A model generated the notes under the pieces. It worked only from the letters and a program-made list of their open reading frames with translations, searched no databases and was not told the DNA's origin. The translations under genes were made by a program, and so were the position numbers. DNA of 15,759 bases from JBGSIZ01 sp041742255 (lineage in GTDB: Bacteria > Pseudomonadota > Alphaproteobacteria > Rhodobacterales > Rhodobacteraceae): positions 1 to 15,759 of the forward strand of contig JBGSIZ010000045.1 of the NCBI GenBank assembly GCA_041742255.1. Direction: 5' to 3'. Shown piece after piece: positions 7,298 through 14,268 of the stretch (position 1 is its first letter; each line of letters begins with the position of its first letter).

Positions 7298-8727
7298 TCT
7301 TCAAGGCCAGCGCGCTTCAGTCTATCGCGATCCGGTATCTGCCTTTTGCGGATGCGGTGTCCGATGACCTGCCATTGTCGCAACTGCTGCGGTTGTCGCT
7401 GTTTCAGGTGTCGGTTGGCATGGCGTCGGTCATGCTTCTGGGAACGCTCAACCGGGTGATGATCGTGGAACTGTCGGTGCCCGCGATGATCGTGGCGCTG
7501 ATGATCGCGATCCCGGTGCTGTCGGCCCCGTTCCGGGCGCTGCTGGGGTTCCGGTCGGACACGCACCGGTCGGCCATCGGGTGGAAACGTATTCCGTTCC
7601 TGTGGTTTGGGACAATGTGGCAATTCGGCGGGCTGGCGATCATGCCCATGGGGCTGTTGGTTCTGTCGGGGAATACGGCCATTGATCCAGGCGCGTTTGA
7701 CTGGATCGGGGCGGCGCTGGCGTTTTTGTTGACGGGTGTGGGGATGCACATGACCCAGACGGCAGGGCTGGCGCTTGCGGCGGACCGGGCAACGGACGAA
7801 ACGCGGCCACGGGTCGTGGCGCTCTTGTATGTCATGTTCCTTGTGGGGACGGCGATTTCGGCGCTGGTGATCGGGGCGCTATTGCGGGACTTTACCCAGC
7901 TAAAGCTGGTGCAGGTGGTCCAGGGGGCGGCGGTTGTGACGCTGCTGTTGAACCTCGTGGCGCTGTGGAAACAGGAAAAGGTCACGCCGATGACCAAGGC
8001 CGAACGCGAAGAACCCCGGCCGCTGTTCCGGGACGCATGGCGCGACCTGACGGCGGGCGGGGATGCCGGGCGGCTGTTGGCGGTCGTGTTTCTGGGCACC
8101 ATGGCGTTCAACATGCAGGACGTTCTGCTGGAACCCTATGGTGGGGAAATCCTTGGCTTGTCGGTGTCGGCAACAACGCTGCTGACGGCGATGTGGGCGA
8201 TGGGGGCGCTGGTGGCCTTCGGGTTCGCGGCGCGTTGGCTGGCGGCGGGGCTTGATCCGTTCCGCATGGCGGGGCGCGGGCTCGTTGTTGGGCTCGGGGC
8301 GTTTGCGGCTGTCATCTTTTCCGCCCCCTTGGGGTCTGCGGCCTTGTTTTATGTCGGGGCCGGGTTGATCGGGTTCGGCGGCGGGCTTTTCGGGGTCGCC
8401 ACGCTCACCGCTGCCATGACCATGCCCGCCCAAGGGTTGGCAGGGCGCGGCCTTGCACTCGGGGCTTGGGGGGCGGCGCAGGCCACCGGGGCCGGCATTT
8501 CAATTCTTATCGGGGGAACCGTCAGGGACCTCGTTAGCCATGCCGCCATGAATGGCGCATTCGGACAGGCGCTCGCCACGCCGTCCACAGGGTATTCGGT
8601 GGTCTATCACACCGAAATTGCCCTTCTGTTCGTAACGCTCGTCGCGCTTGGACCGCTTGTCCGGGTGACAGCACTCAAACCGGATGCGGAAGCGGCCCAG
8701 CTTGGGCTGGCCGATTTCCCCACCTAA
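7294..8727 (+). CDS. lhaA: Light-harvesting complex 1 assembly protein LhaA (PucC-like MFS family)
   Basis: LhaA belongs to the bacteriochlorophyll delivery (BCD/PucC) branch of the major facilitator superfamily. It is needed for assembly of light-harvesting complex 1 and probably hands pigments to the LH apoproteins at the membrane. The 477-residue product has about 12 hydrophobic segments across the protein. Conserved family stretches are GFRSDTHRSAIGWKRIPF (85-102), HMTQTAGLALAADRA (152-166) and MQDVLLEPYGGEILGLS near the middle. The position between bchM and puhA is that of lhaA (F1696/orf428) in Rhodobacter and separates it from the paralogue pucC, which normally sits with pucBA. The start overlaps the bchM stop (ATGA), with GGGG at 7284-7287 upstream. 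In R. capsulatus puhA promoters lie inside this gene; I could not identify one here. Confidence 0.93.
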   Translation: MIFKASALQSIAIRYLPFADAVSDDLPLSQLLRLSLFQVSVGMASVMLLGTLNRVMIVELSVPAMIVALMIAIPVLSAPFRALLGFRSDTHRSAIGWKRIPFLWFGTMWQFGGLAIMPMGLLVLSGNTAIDPGAFDWIGAALAFLLTGVGMHMTQTAGLALAADRATDETRPRVVALLYVMFLVGTAISALVIGALLRDFTQLKLVQVVQGAAVVTLLLNLVALWKQEKVTPMTKAEREEPRPLFRDAWRDLTAGGDAGRLLAVVFLGTMAFNMQDVLLEPYGGEILGLSVSATTLLTAMWAMGALVAFGFAARWLAAGLDPFRMAGRGLVVGLGAFAAVIFSAPLGSAALFYVGAGLIGFGGGLFGVATLTAAMTMPAQGLAGRGLALGAWGAAQATGAGISILIGGTVRDLVSHAAMNGAFGQALATPSTGYSVVYHTEIALLFVTLVALGPLVRVTALKPDAEAAQLGLADFPT

Positions 8728-8740
8728 CGCACTGACCAAC

Positions 8741-8745
8741 GGAGG
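8741..8745 (+). promoter_or_regulatory. Ribosome binding site for puhA
   Basis: GGAGG is placed eight bases before ATG 8754. It is a canonical Shine-Dalgarno sequence, as expected for an abundant structural protein, and it lies in the 26-base lhaA-puhA gap. Confidence 0.8.
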
Positions 8746-8753
8746 ACACCAAC

Positions 8754-9527
8754 ATGGTTGGGACAACATTTTTCGGGAATTTCGATCTGGCGAGCGCCGC
8801 GATCTGGATGTTCTGGATTTTTCTTGCCGGGCTGATTTATTATCTTCAGACGGAAAACATGCGCGAAGGCTATCCGCTCGTCGATGACGACGGCAAAGCG
8901 GCGCCAAATCAGGGACCGTTCCCGGTTCCCGGCGACAAGACGATGAAGCTGCCCAACGGCCACGGCGAATTGCGCCTGCCGTCTGGCCAGCGGGGCGACC
9001 GGGCCGATCTGGCCCTGGCGCGGACCGCGAAATCGGCGGGCTCGCCCTATGTGCCCACCGGCGATCCGATGGCTGACGGGGTCGGGCCTGCATCCTGGGC
9101 ACCGCGCCGGGATGAACCGGAATATGATGCGCATGGGCACACCAAAATCCGCCCGATCTCGGAATTGCCTGATTTCCACATCTCTGCCGGGCGCGATCCG
9201 CGTGGCAAGGCCGTGGTGGGCGGCGATGGCGAGGTCGTGGGCCGTGTCATCGATATGTGGGTGGATGTGCCGGAGTCGCTGGTGCGGTATCTGACCATCG
9301 ACCTCAACCCCGAAGGGTCGGGGAAAATCCGGCTGGTTCCGATCAACATGGCGCGGATAAAATCCGACCGGGTGACGGTGCGGGCGCTGCACGCGCACAA
9401 CTTCGAAGGCATCCCGACAACGCGGGACGCCAACAAGATCACGCTGCTCGAAGAAGACAAGATCTGTGGCTACGTCGCGGGTGGCACGCTGTATGCGTCG
9501 CCCGAACGGCTCGGCCCGGCACTCTGA
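8754..9527 (+). CDS. puhA: Photosynthetic reaction centre H subunit (PuhA)
   Basis: The H subunit caps the cytoplasmic face of the L-M reaction centre, stabilises it, and supplies the proton path to the secondary quinone QB. The 257-residue product has a single N-terminal membrane helix (about 12-31, following MVGTTFFGNFDLAS), then the conserved YYLQTENMREGYPL and a PRC-barrel cytoplasmic domain. Residues known from R. sphaeroides proton uptake are kept: Asp125, His127 and His129 (in YDAHGH) match D124, H126 and H128, and Glu174 (in VDVPESL) matches E173. The LLEEDKICGYVAGG signature is near the C terminus. A strong GGAGG precedes the start. The end lacks the roughly 10 extra residues of the R. 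sphaeroides protein. A stable hairpin follows before puhB. Confidence 0.98.
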   Translation: MVGTTFFGNFDLASAAIWMFWIFLAGLIYYLQTENMREGYPLVDDDGKAAPNQGPFPVPGDKTMKLPNGHGELRLPSGQRGDRADLALARTAKSAGSPYVPTGDPMADGVGPASWAPRRDEPEYDAHGHTKIRPISELPDFHISAGRDPRGKAVVGGDGEVVGRVIDMWVDVPESLVRYLTIDLNPEGSGKIRLVPINMARIKSDRVTVRALHAHNFEGIPTTRDANKITLLEEDKICGYVAGGTLYASPERLGPAL

Positions 9528-9533
9528 CCTCTG

Positions 9534-9564
9534 CGCGCGCCCCGGCCAGCCACCGGGGCGCGTG
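9534..9564 (+). repeat. Very stable hairpin between puhA and puhB
   Basis: CGCGCCCCGG at 9536-9545 pairs perfectly with CCGGGGCGCG at 9553-9562 around a seven-base loop, CCAGCCA. A G-U and a C-G pair extend the stem to 9534-9564. No T-run follows, so full intrinsic termination is unlikely. Inference: it protects the 3' end of puhA mRNA or partly attenuates read-through, giving more H subunit than the assembly factors PuhB and PuhC, as intercistronic hairpins do in the puf operon. Confidence 0.8.
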
Positions 9565-9593
9565 TTCCACCACTGCGACAGGGAGCGCGACAC

Positions 9594-10223
9594 ATGCACG
9601 ACGATTTCAATTTCGAACCAATCCGGGGTCTGCCCGAAGCCTTGCCCGAAGGGGAACATATCCTGTGGCAAGGGTCGCCCGATGCGCGGGCCTTGGCCCG
9701 AGAGGCGTTCTCGGTGCGCTGGGTGGCGGGATATTTTGCGGCCTTGTCGATCTGGCGGGTCGGGGTGTCGTCGGCGGATGCGCCGCTTCAGATTGCCCTG
9801 CTGCACGCGGTGCCGTTTGTGGTGATCGGCGTGCTGTGCTGCGCCATCCTCTATGGCCTCGCATGGGTGCAGGCGCGGTCCACCGTCTATACGCTCACCA
9901 ACAAACGGGTGGCGCTGCGGATCGGGGCGGCGCTCACCATGACGCTCAATCTGCCCTATGTCTGCATCGGCAACGCCAACCTTGACGTGCGCAAGGGCGG
10001 GACGGGCACCATCGCGTTTGAAACCATCGGGGGCACGCGGATCAGCTATGTCATGACATGGCCCAACGTGCGGCCGTGGTTCATGGCGCGGACCCAACCC
10101 GCGCTGCGGTGTATCCCGGACGCGCAAAAGGTCGCCGCGATCTTTGCACAGGCCGCCGAAACCCGGATCAGCCAACCCGACGCGCTGCGCGTGACCCGCG
10201 CGCCCGCGATGGCCGCGGAATAG
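9594..10223 (+). CDS. puhB: Photosynthetic complex assembly protein PuhB
   Basis: PuhB is a membrane protein needed for efficient reaction-centre assembly (orf214 in R. capsulatus). The 209-residue product has a soluble N-terminal part containing ILWQGSPD (23-30). Hydrophobic segments follow at about 42-59 and 65-93. A C-terminal PH-like domain then opens with YTLTNKRV (99-106), the signature of bacterial PH domains, and continues with GGTRISYVMTWPNVRPW. AGGGAG at 9580-9585 lies eight bases upstream of the start. puhC follows nine bases after the stop. Position directly after puhA and length both match the family. Confidence 0.93.
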   Translation: MHDDFNFEPIRGLPEALPEGEHILWQGSPDARALAREAFSVRWVAGYFAALSIWRVGVSSADAPLQIALLHAVPFVVIGVLCCAILYGLAWVQARSTVYTLTNKRVALRIGAALTMTLNLPYVCIGNANLDVRKGGTGTIAFETIGGTRISYVMTWPNVRPWFMARTQPALRCIPDAQKVAAIFAQAAETRISQPDALRVTRAPAMAAE

Positions 10224-10232
10224 GGGGCCGTG

Positions 10233-10691
10233 ATGGCACAAACCTCTCCCCCGATGCGCCATGCAGACAAGGAACTCGTGCCGCGCTTTATCGTGCGGGC
10301 GATCTTTGGGCTGATGCTGGCCACCGTATCGCTAGTTGCGTGGGCGCAGCTCACCAATCAACCCAAAACCGGGGTGCTGATCGAAGCCCCGGTGGTGCAG
10401 GAACTGTCGTTCACCTTTGTCGGGGATCGGTCAGGCACCTATCAGATGTTTGATCTTGACGGACAGCTTGTCGCGTCTTCCACTGATGACATGGCCGGAT
10501 TTATCGGGGTCATGGGACGATCCATTGAACGGGTGCGCATGGTGCGCAATATCCCGCTCGACACGCCCCTGCGGGTTGTGCGCAGGGACAACGGCCACAT
10601 TGCCATCATCGACGACGCCACCGGCATGGTGACGGAATTGATCGGTTATGGGGACGACAACGTCGCCGCCTTCGCCAGGCTGGTTGACTGA
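10233..10691 (+). CDS. puhC: Photosynthetic complex assembly protein PuhC
   Basis: PuhC is a small membrane-anchored protein required for normal reaction-centre and LH1 organisation (orf162 in R. capsulatus). The 152-residue product has a short cytoplasmic N terminus, one membrane helix at about 20-39, and a periplasmic domain of about 110 residues with QELSFTFVGDRSGTYQMFDL and FIGVMGRSIERVRMVRNI. TAGGGGG, which includes the puhB stop, is a good ribosome-binding site for ATG 10233; a GTG immediately before it (10230) is in frame and less likely. Little is known of the biochemical role, and no cofactor motif is visible. Confidence 0.9.
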   Translation: MAQTSPPMRHADKELVPRFIVRAIFGLMLATVSLVAWAQLTNQPKTGVLIEAPVVQELSFTFVGDRSGTYQMFDLDGQLVASSTDDMAGFIGVMGRSIERVRMVRNIPLDTPLRVVRRDNGHIAIIDDATGMVTELIGYGDDNVAAFARLVD

Positions 10692-10714
10692 GCCAGAAAA
10701 AAGGGAACTGAAAA

Positions 10715-11011
10715 ATGGGATTGCTTACAAGAACACGGGAAACCGCCCCTTGCACCGTCACCGTCAGCCACCGGTTCGAAGAACTGTCGGCGCATGTGCG
10801 GTTTGATAACGGGGCCGTTGTGAACCCCGGCGACACCGTTCTGGTCGAAGGGCCGGAAATCATGGCGCCTTACGGTGAGGTGGTCGAAGAACGCCGCACC
10901 GCCACCATCACCCGCGCCAGCACGATCGAACGCCTGTGGACCCGCGCCACAGGCGATTTCGAAGTGATGGAACTGTGCGAATTTTCGTTCTCGAACGAGG
11001 TGATGTCATGA
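10715..11011 (+). CDS. bciE: Probable BciE, alphaproteobacterial partner of the oxygen-dependent cyclase AcsF
   Basis: The 98-residue protein begins MGLLTRTRETAPCTVTVSHR and has no signal peptide or membrane segment. Its composition suggests a small beta-rich fold, with VVNPGDTVLVEGPEI at about 35-49 and RRTATITRASTIERLWTRAT at about 60-79; there are only two cysteines (13 and 87). AAGGGA at 10701-10706 precedes ATG 10715. The stop overlaps the acsF start as ATGA, implying translation in step with acsF. From established work, alphaproteobacterial AcsF needs a small extra protein, BciE, encoded beside acsF in R. sphaeroides. Size, site and coupling fit that role. The assignment is by context and recall rather than a diagnostic motif, so a different small assembly factor remains possible. 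Confidence 0.7.
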   Translation: MGLLTRTRETAPCTVTVSHRFEELSAHVRFDNGAVVNPGDTVLVEGPEIMAPYGEVVEERRTATITRASTIERLWTRATGDFEVMELCEFSFSNEVMS

Positions 11012-12144
11012 ACATGCAAACACCGGGTGCCGCCACCCATTCGTCCACCGCCGCCACCGCCGAAGAGGCCATCGCCCTCCAAGAGGCGCTGCCGCCGATC
11101 AGCAACGAAGAAGCCACCGCCGTGGCGATGCGCAACACGCTCCTGACCCCGCGGTTCTACACCACCGATTTCGCCGAAATGGATGCGATTGACGTGTCGC
11201 CCGTCCGGGCCGATTGGGACCGGCTTATCGCGCAGATGAAATCGGACCCGAACCGGGGCCATTTCAAGAAGAACGCCGATTGGGACGATGTGGATTGGGC
11301 CGGGATGGAGCCAAAGCTCAAGGCAGAATTCATCGACTTTCTGATCTCGTCCTGCACCGCCGAATTTTCGGGCTGTGTCCTGTACAAGGAAATGAAACGG
11401 CGCGGCAGCAACGACGACATCACGACCCTGTTCCAGCTTATGGCGCGGGACGAGGCGCGGCATGCCGGGTTCATCAACGACGCGCTGCGCGAAGCAGGGA
11501 TCGCGGTGAACCTCGGGTTCCTGACGCAGTCCAAGAAATACACCTATTTCCGGCCCAAATTCATCTACTACGCGACCTATCTGTCGGAAAAGATCGGCTA
11601 TGCTCGATATATCACCATCTTTCGGCACCTCGAGGCGCATCCGGAATTCCGGTTCCACCCCATTTTCAAATGGTTCAAGGAATGGTGCAACGATGAATTC
11701 AGCCATGGCGAGGCGTTCGCGCTGTTGATGCGGACGGACCCGAAACTGACCAGCGGCGTCAACAAACTCTGGATCAAATTCTTCCTCACGGCGGTCTTTG
11801 CGACCATGTGGGTGCGCGACCACCAGCGGCCTGCGTTCCATGCGGCGCTGGGCGTGGACCCGGCGTGGTATGGGCAGGAAGTGTTCCGCAAGACGTCGGA
11901 CATTTCGTGTCAGGTGTTCCCGCTGATGCTGGACATCGACCACAAACGCTGGTTGCCCACGCTCAACCGGATTCAGGACGCGAACGAACAGATCGCGGCG
12001 GGGATGAAACAAGGCGGGGTCATGGGGCGGATCAAATCCGTTCTGGGCCGGGCCAAGGCGGCGCTGGCGTTTGTGTCGCTCCTGACGATCCCGTCCATCC
12101 CGAACGAGGCTCCGGCCAGTTCGATGATGATGCCTGCCTACTGA
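11008..12144 (+). CDS. acsF: Aerobic Mg-protoporphyrin IX monomethyl ester cyclase (AcsF)
   Basis: AcsF is a diiron oxygenase that builds the fifth ring (ring E) of bacteriochlorophyll from the Mg-protoporphyrin monomethyl ester made by BchM, using O2. The 378-residue product shows the ferritin-like iron ligand motifs: Glu119 (in SCTAEFSG), Glu149 and His152 (in DEARH), and Glu230 and His233 (in NDEFSHGE), with further Glu residues between 194 and 209. The family signatures YYATYLSEKIGYARYITIFRH and FFLTAVFATMWVRDHQR are intact. ATG 11008 overlaps the preceding gene, with GAGG at 10997-11000 as ribosome-binding site; ATG 11014 is an alternative. The stop overlaps puhE as TGATG. No anaerobic cyclase (bchE) occurs in the window. 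Confidence 0.97.
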   Translation: MNMQTPGAATHSSTAATAEEAIALQEALPPISNEEATAVAMRNTLLTPRFYTTDFAEMDAIDVSPVRADWDRLIAQMKSDPNRGHFKKNADWDDVDWAGMEPKLKAEFIDFLISSCTAEFSGCVLYKEMKRRGSNDDITTLFQLMARDEARHAGFINDALREAGIAVNLGFLTQSKKYTYFRPKFIYYATYLSEKIGYARYITIFRHLEAHPEFRFHPIFKWFKEWCNDEFSHGEAFALLMRTDPKLTSGVNKLWIKFFLTAVFATMWVRDHQRPAFHAALGVDPAWYGQEVFRKTSDISCQVFPLMLDIDHKRWLPTLNRIQDANEQIAAGMKQGGVMGRIKSVLGRAKAALAFVSLLTIPSIPNEAPASSMMMPAY

Positions 12145-12941
12145 TGACCACGCTCTGGCCCGCCATGATCGCCGCGATCTTTGTCTGGTGGTTCGCCACC
12201 GGGACAATCATGCTGGCGGTCCGGTGGGCCGACAGGCTGGGCGGGACGGCGCATGGCATGGCGGTGTTGTGGGGAGTGCCGATGCTGGCGCTCGGGGTTG
12301 CGGGGATCATCACCTCGTTGCCCGGCGACACGGTCGGATCGGTCTATGCGGGGTTTCTGGGGGCGCTGGCGGTCTGGGGCTGGATAGAACTGGCGTTTCT
12401 GGCGGGGGTCATCGCGGGCCCGGAACGGCAACCCTGTCCACCCGGTTTGACAGGGGGGGCGCGGTTCATGCGGGCCTGGAACACGGTGGCGCATCACGAA
12501 TTGCTGCTGACGGTCGGCCTGTTTGTGCTGGTCGTGCTGGGACGGGACGCGGTCAATCACATCGCGGTCTGGACCTACCTTGTGCTGTATCTGGCGCGGA
12601 TATCGGCCAAGTTGAACCTGTTTTTCGGCGTGCCGCGGATCAACACGGAATTTGTTCCGGCGCGGCTCGATCATTTGAAATCGTATTTCCGGCGGGGGCC
12701 CATCACGGTGGCCTTTCCGCTGTCCATCACGCTGCTCAGCTTTGCTGTGGCGTGTTTCATCGAACGGCTGATCGCCGTGGAAACTCCCGTGGGCGATGTC
12801 ACCTTTGGCCTTTTGGCCATGTTGGCGGGCCTTGCCCTTCTTGAACACTGGTTGATGGTTCTGCCGCTGCCAGACGCAAAACTCTGGCGCTGGATGCTGC
12901 CTGCACCCAAGACGTCCTCTAACGAAGAAAGACGACCCTGA
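12144..12941 (+). CDS. puhE: Photosynthetic complex assembly protein PuhE
   Basis: PuhE is a multi-spanning inner-membrane protein that in R. capsulatus modulates bacteriochlorophyll production and reaction-centre assembly. The 265-residue product shows about seven hydrophobic segments (near 7-27, 38-59, 66-91, 117-134, 137-153, 186-207 and 218-241). The family landmarks are AWNTVAHHELLLT (111-123) and YLARISAKLNLFFGVPRINTEFVPARLDHLKSYF (149-182). The gene overlaps both neighbours by one base (TGATG at each end), so its translation depends on acsF and feeds hemA. No catalytic motif is visible; the histidine pair at 117-118 and the conserved NLFFGVPR loop are the obvious places for a function. 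Confidence 0.88.
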   Translation: MTTLWPAMIAAIFVWWFATGTIMLAVRWADRLGGTAHGMAVLWGVPMLALGVAGIITSLPGDTVGSVYAGFLGALAVWGWIELAFLAGVIAGPERQPCPPGLTGGARFMRAWNTVAHHELLLTVGLFVLVVLGRDAVNHIAVWTYLVLYLARISAKLNLFFGVPRINTEFVPARLDHLKSYFRRGPITVAFPLSITLLSFAVACFIERLIAVETPVGDVTFGLLAMLAGLALLEHWLMVLPLPDAKLWRWMLPAPKTSSNEERRP

Positions 12942-14158
12942 TGGACTACGATGCCCTGTTCAACGCCCAACTCGACACGCTCAAGTCTGAGGGCAACTAT
13001 CGCTACTTTGCTGAACTGGAACGCAAGGCGGGCAAATTCCCCCGGGCGGCGCGCCATGATGGCGAGGGCGGCGTGCGGGATGTGACCGTTTGGTGTTCCA
13101 ACGACTACCTTGGCATGGGGCAACACCCCAAGGTGATCGAGGCGATGTGCGAAGCCGTGCAACGGACCGGCACCGGATCGGGCGGCACACGCAACATCTC
13201 GGGCACCAACCACGACCACCTCTTGCTGGAACGGGAACTGGCCGATCTGCATGGCAAAGAAGGGGCGCTGTTGTTCACCTCCGGCTATGTGTCGAACTGG
13301 GCGGCGCTGTCGTGCCTTGGGTCGCGGTTGCACAACGCGGTGATCCTGTCGGACGCGGGCAACCATGCGTCGATGATCGAGGGCATCCGCCACAGCCGGG
13401 CGCACAAGGTTCTGTGGCGGCACAATGACGTCAAGGATCTGGAGGCCAAACTGGCCGCCCTGCCCGCGGACGTGCCCAAGATCGTGGCGTTTGAAAGCGT
13501 CTATTCCATGGACGGGGACATTTCGCCCATGCGTGAGATTGTCGAAGTGGCGGAAAAATATGGCGCCATGACCTATCTGGACGAGGTGCACGCGGTCGGC
13601 ATGTATGGCCCGCGCGGTGGTGGCGTGGCCGAAGAACGGGGTCTGGCGCACCGGATCACCTTGATCGAGGGGACATTGGGCAAGGCCTTTGGCTGCGTCG
13701 GGGGCTACATCACCGGGTCGGCGGCGCTGTGTGATTTTATCCGGTCGTTTGCGTCCGGATTCATCTTTACCACCGCCTTACCTCCCGCGATTGCGGCAGC
13801 GGCGCGGGTGTCGATCGCCCATCTCAAGGAATCGTCGCACGAGCGCATCACCCAGAAACGTCAGGTCGCCCGTCTGCGGGCGGCGCTGGACCGGGCGGGT
13901 ATCCCGCACATGCCAAACGAATCGCACATCGTGCCGGTTCTGATCCGGGACCCGGTCAAAACCCGGATGCTGGCGGATTACCTGATGCGGGAATGGGACA
14001 TCTATGTGCAACCCATCAACTACCCGACCGTGCCAAAAGGCACCGAACGGTTGCGGTTCACGCCGTCGCCGTTCCACACCGATGCCGACATTGACCATCT
14101 GGTGACGGCGCTGTCGGTGTTGTGGCGGCAATGCGCACTGGCCCACGCGGCGGCGTGA
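12941..14158 (+). CDS. hemA: 5-aminolevulinate synthase (HemA)
   Basis: HemA condenses glycine with succinyl-CoA to 5-aminolevulinate, the committed precursor of haem, bacteriochlorophyll and cobalamin. It is a cytoplasmic PLP-dependent homodimer. The 405-residue product is full length. Lys248 (in EGTLGKAFG) is the PLP lysine, at the same number as in R. capsulatus ALA synthase, and Asp214 and His217 (in YLDEVHAVG) bind the cofactor. The glycine-rich GTGSGGTRNISGTNHDH (77-93) is intact. ATG 12941 overlaps the puhE stop (TGATG) and has no strong Shine-Dalgarno, so coupling is likely. Being last in the superoperon ties precursor supply to pigment synthesis; whether another hemA copy exists cannot be seen here. 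Confidence 0.98.
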   Translation: MDYDALFNAQLDTLKSEGNYRYFAELERKAGKFPRAARHDGEGGVRDVTVWCSNDYLGMGQHPKVIEAMCEAVQRTGTGSGGTRNISGTNHDHLLLERELADLHGKEGALLFTSGYVSNWAALSCLGSRLHNAVILSDAGNHASMIEGIRHSRAHKVLWRHNDVKDLEAKLAALPADVPKIVAFESVYSMDGDISPMREIVEVAEKYGAMTYLDEVHAVGMYGPRGGGVAEERGLAHRITLIEGTLGKAFGCVGGYITGSAALCDFIRSFASGFIFTTALPPAIAAAARVSIAHLKESSHERITQKRQVARLRAALDRAGIPHMPNESHIVPVLIRDPVKTRMLADYLMREWDIYVQPINYPTVPKGTERLRFTPSPFHTDADIDHLVTALSVLWRQCALAHAAA

Positions 14159-14179
14159 CGCCCACCCCTACACAATTTC

Positions 14180-14204
14180 GCGCAAGGGCTTTACGCCCTT
14201 GGGC
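14180..14204 (+). repeat. Inverted repeat in the hemA-cycA gap
   Basis: CAAGGGC at 14183-14189 and GCCCTTG at 14195-14201 form a perfect 7-bp stem with a TTTAC loop; two more pairs beyond one mismatch extend it to 14180-14204. AAAACG follows instead of a T-run, so it is at best a weak terminator for the hemA superoperon. Inference: it could also be an operator, because the loop overlaps the possible -35 box of cycA. Confidence 0.55.
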
Positions 14205-14217
14205 AAAACGCTAGATT
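14190..14217 (+). promoter_or_regulatory. Possible sigma-70 type promoter for cycA
   Basis: TTTACG at 14190-14195 and TAGATT at 14212-14217 are separated by 16 bases, each matching four of six consensus positions. This is the only gap in the + strand block long enough (110 bases) to hold a promoter. A promoter here is reasonable because cycA has its own leader and terminator, but the match is modest and read-through from hemA is equally possible. Confidence 0.35.
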
Positions 14218-14268
14218 ACGTCTCAACTGGGGCACAACCGTCACGACCCAGATGAAAGGGAGAAGACA

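Noticed and set aside
7294..8727. Naming this MFS protein PucC
   Set aside because: Same family, but the bchM-lhaA-puhA position identifies LhaA; pucC accompanies pucBA genes, which are absent here.
8581..8753. PpsR-type (TGT-N12-ACA) or FNR-type sites upstream of puhA
   Set aside because: I found only TGT and ACA with a seven-base spacer near 8658-8670, and no FNR-like dyad, so no regulator site can be supported.
8724..10262. 512-codon minus-strand frame opposite puhA, puhB and part of puhC
   Set aside because: It crosses three well-supported genes, shows biased composition and has no recognisable domain.
10870..12207. 445-codon minus-strand frame opposite acsF
   Set aside because: It is a shadow of acsF; the sense strand has clear diiron motifs and good start signals.
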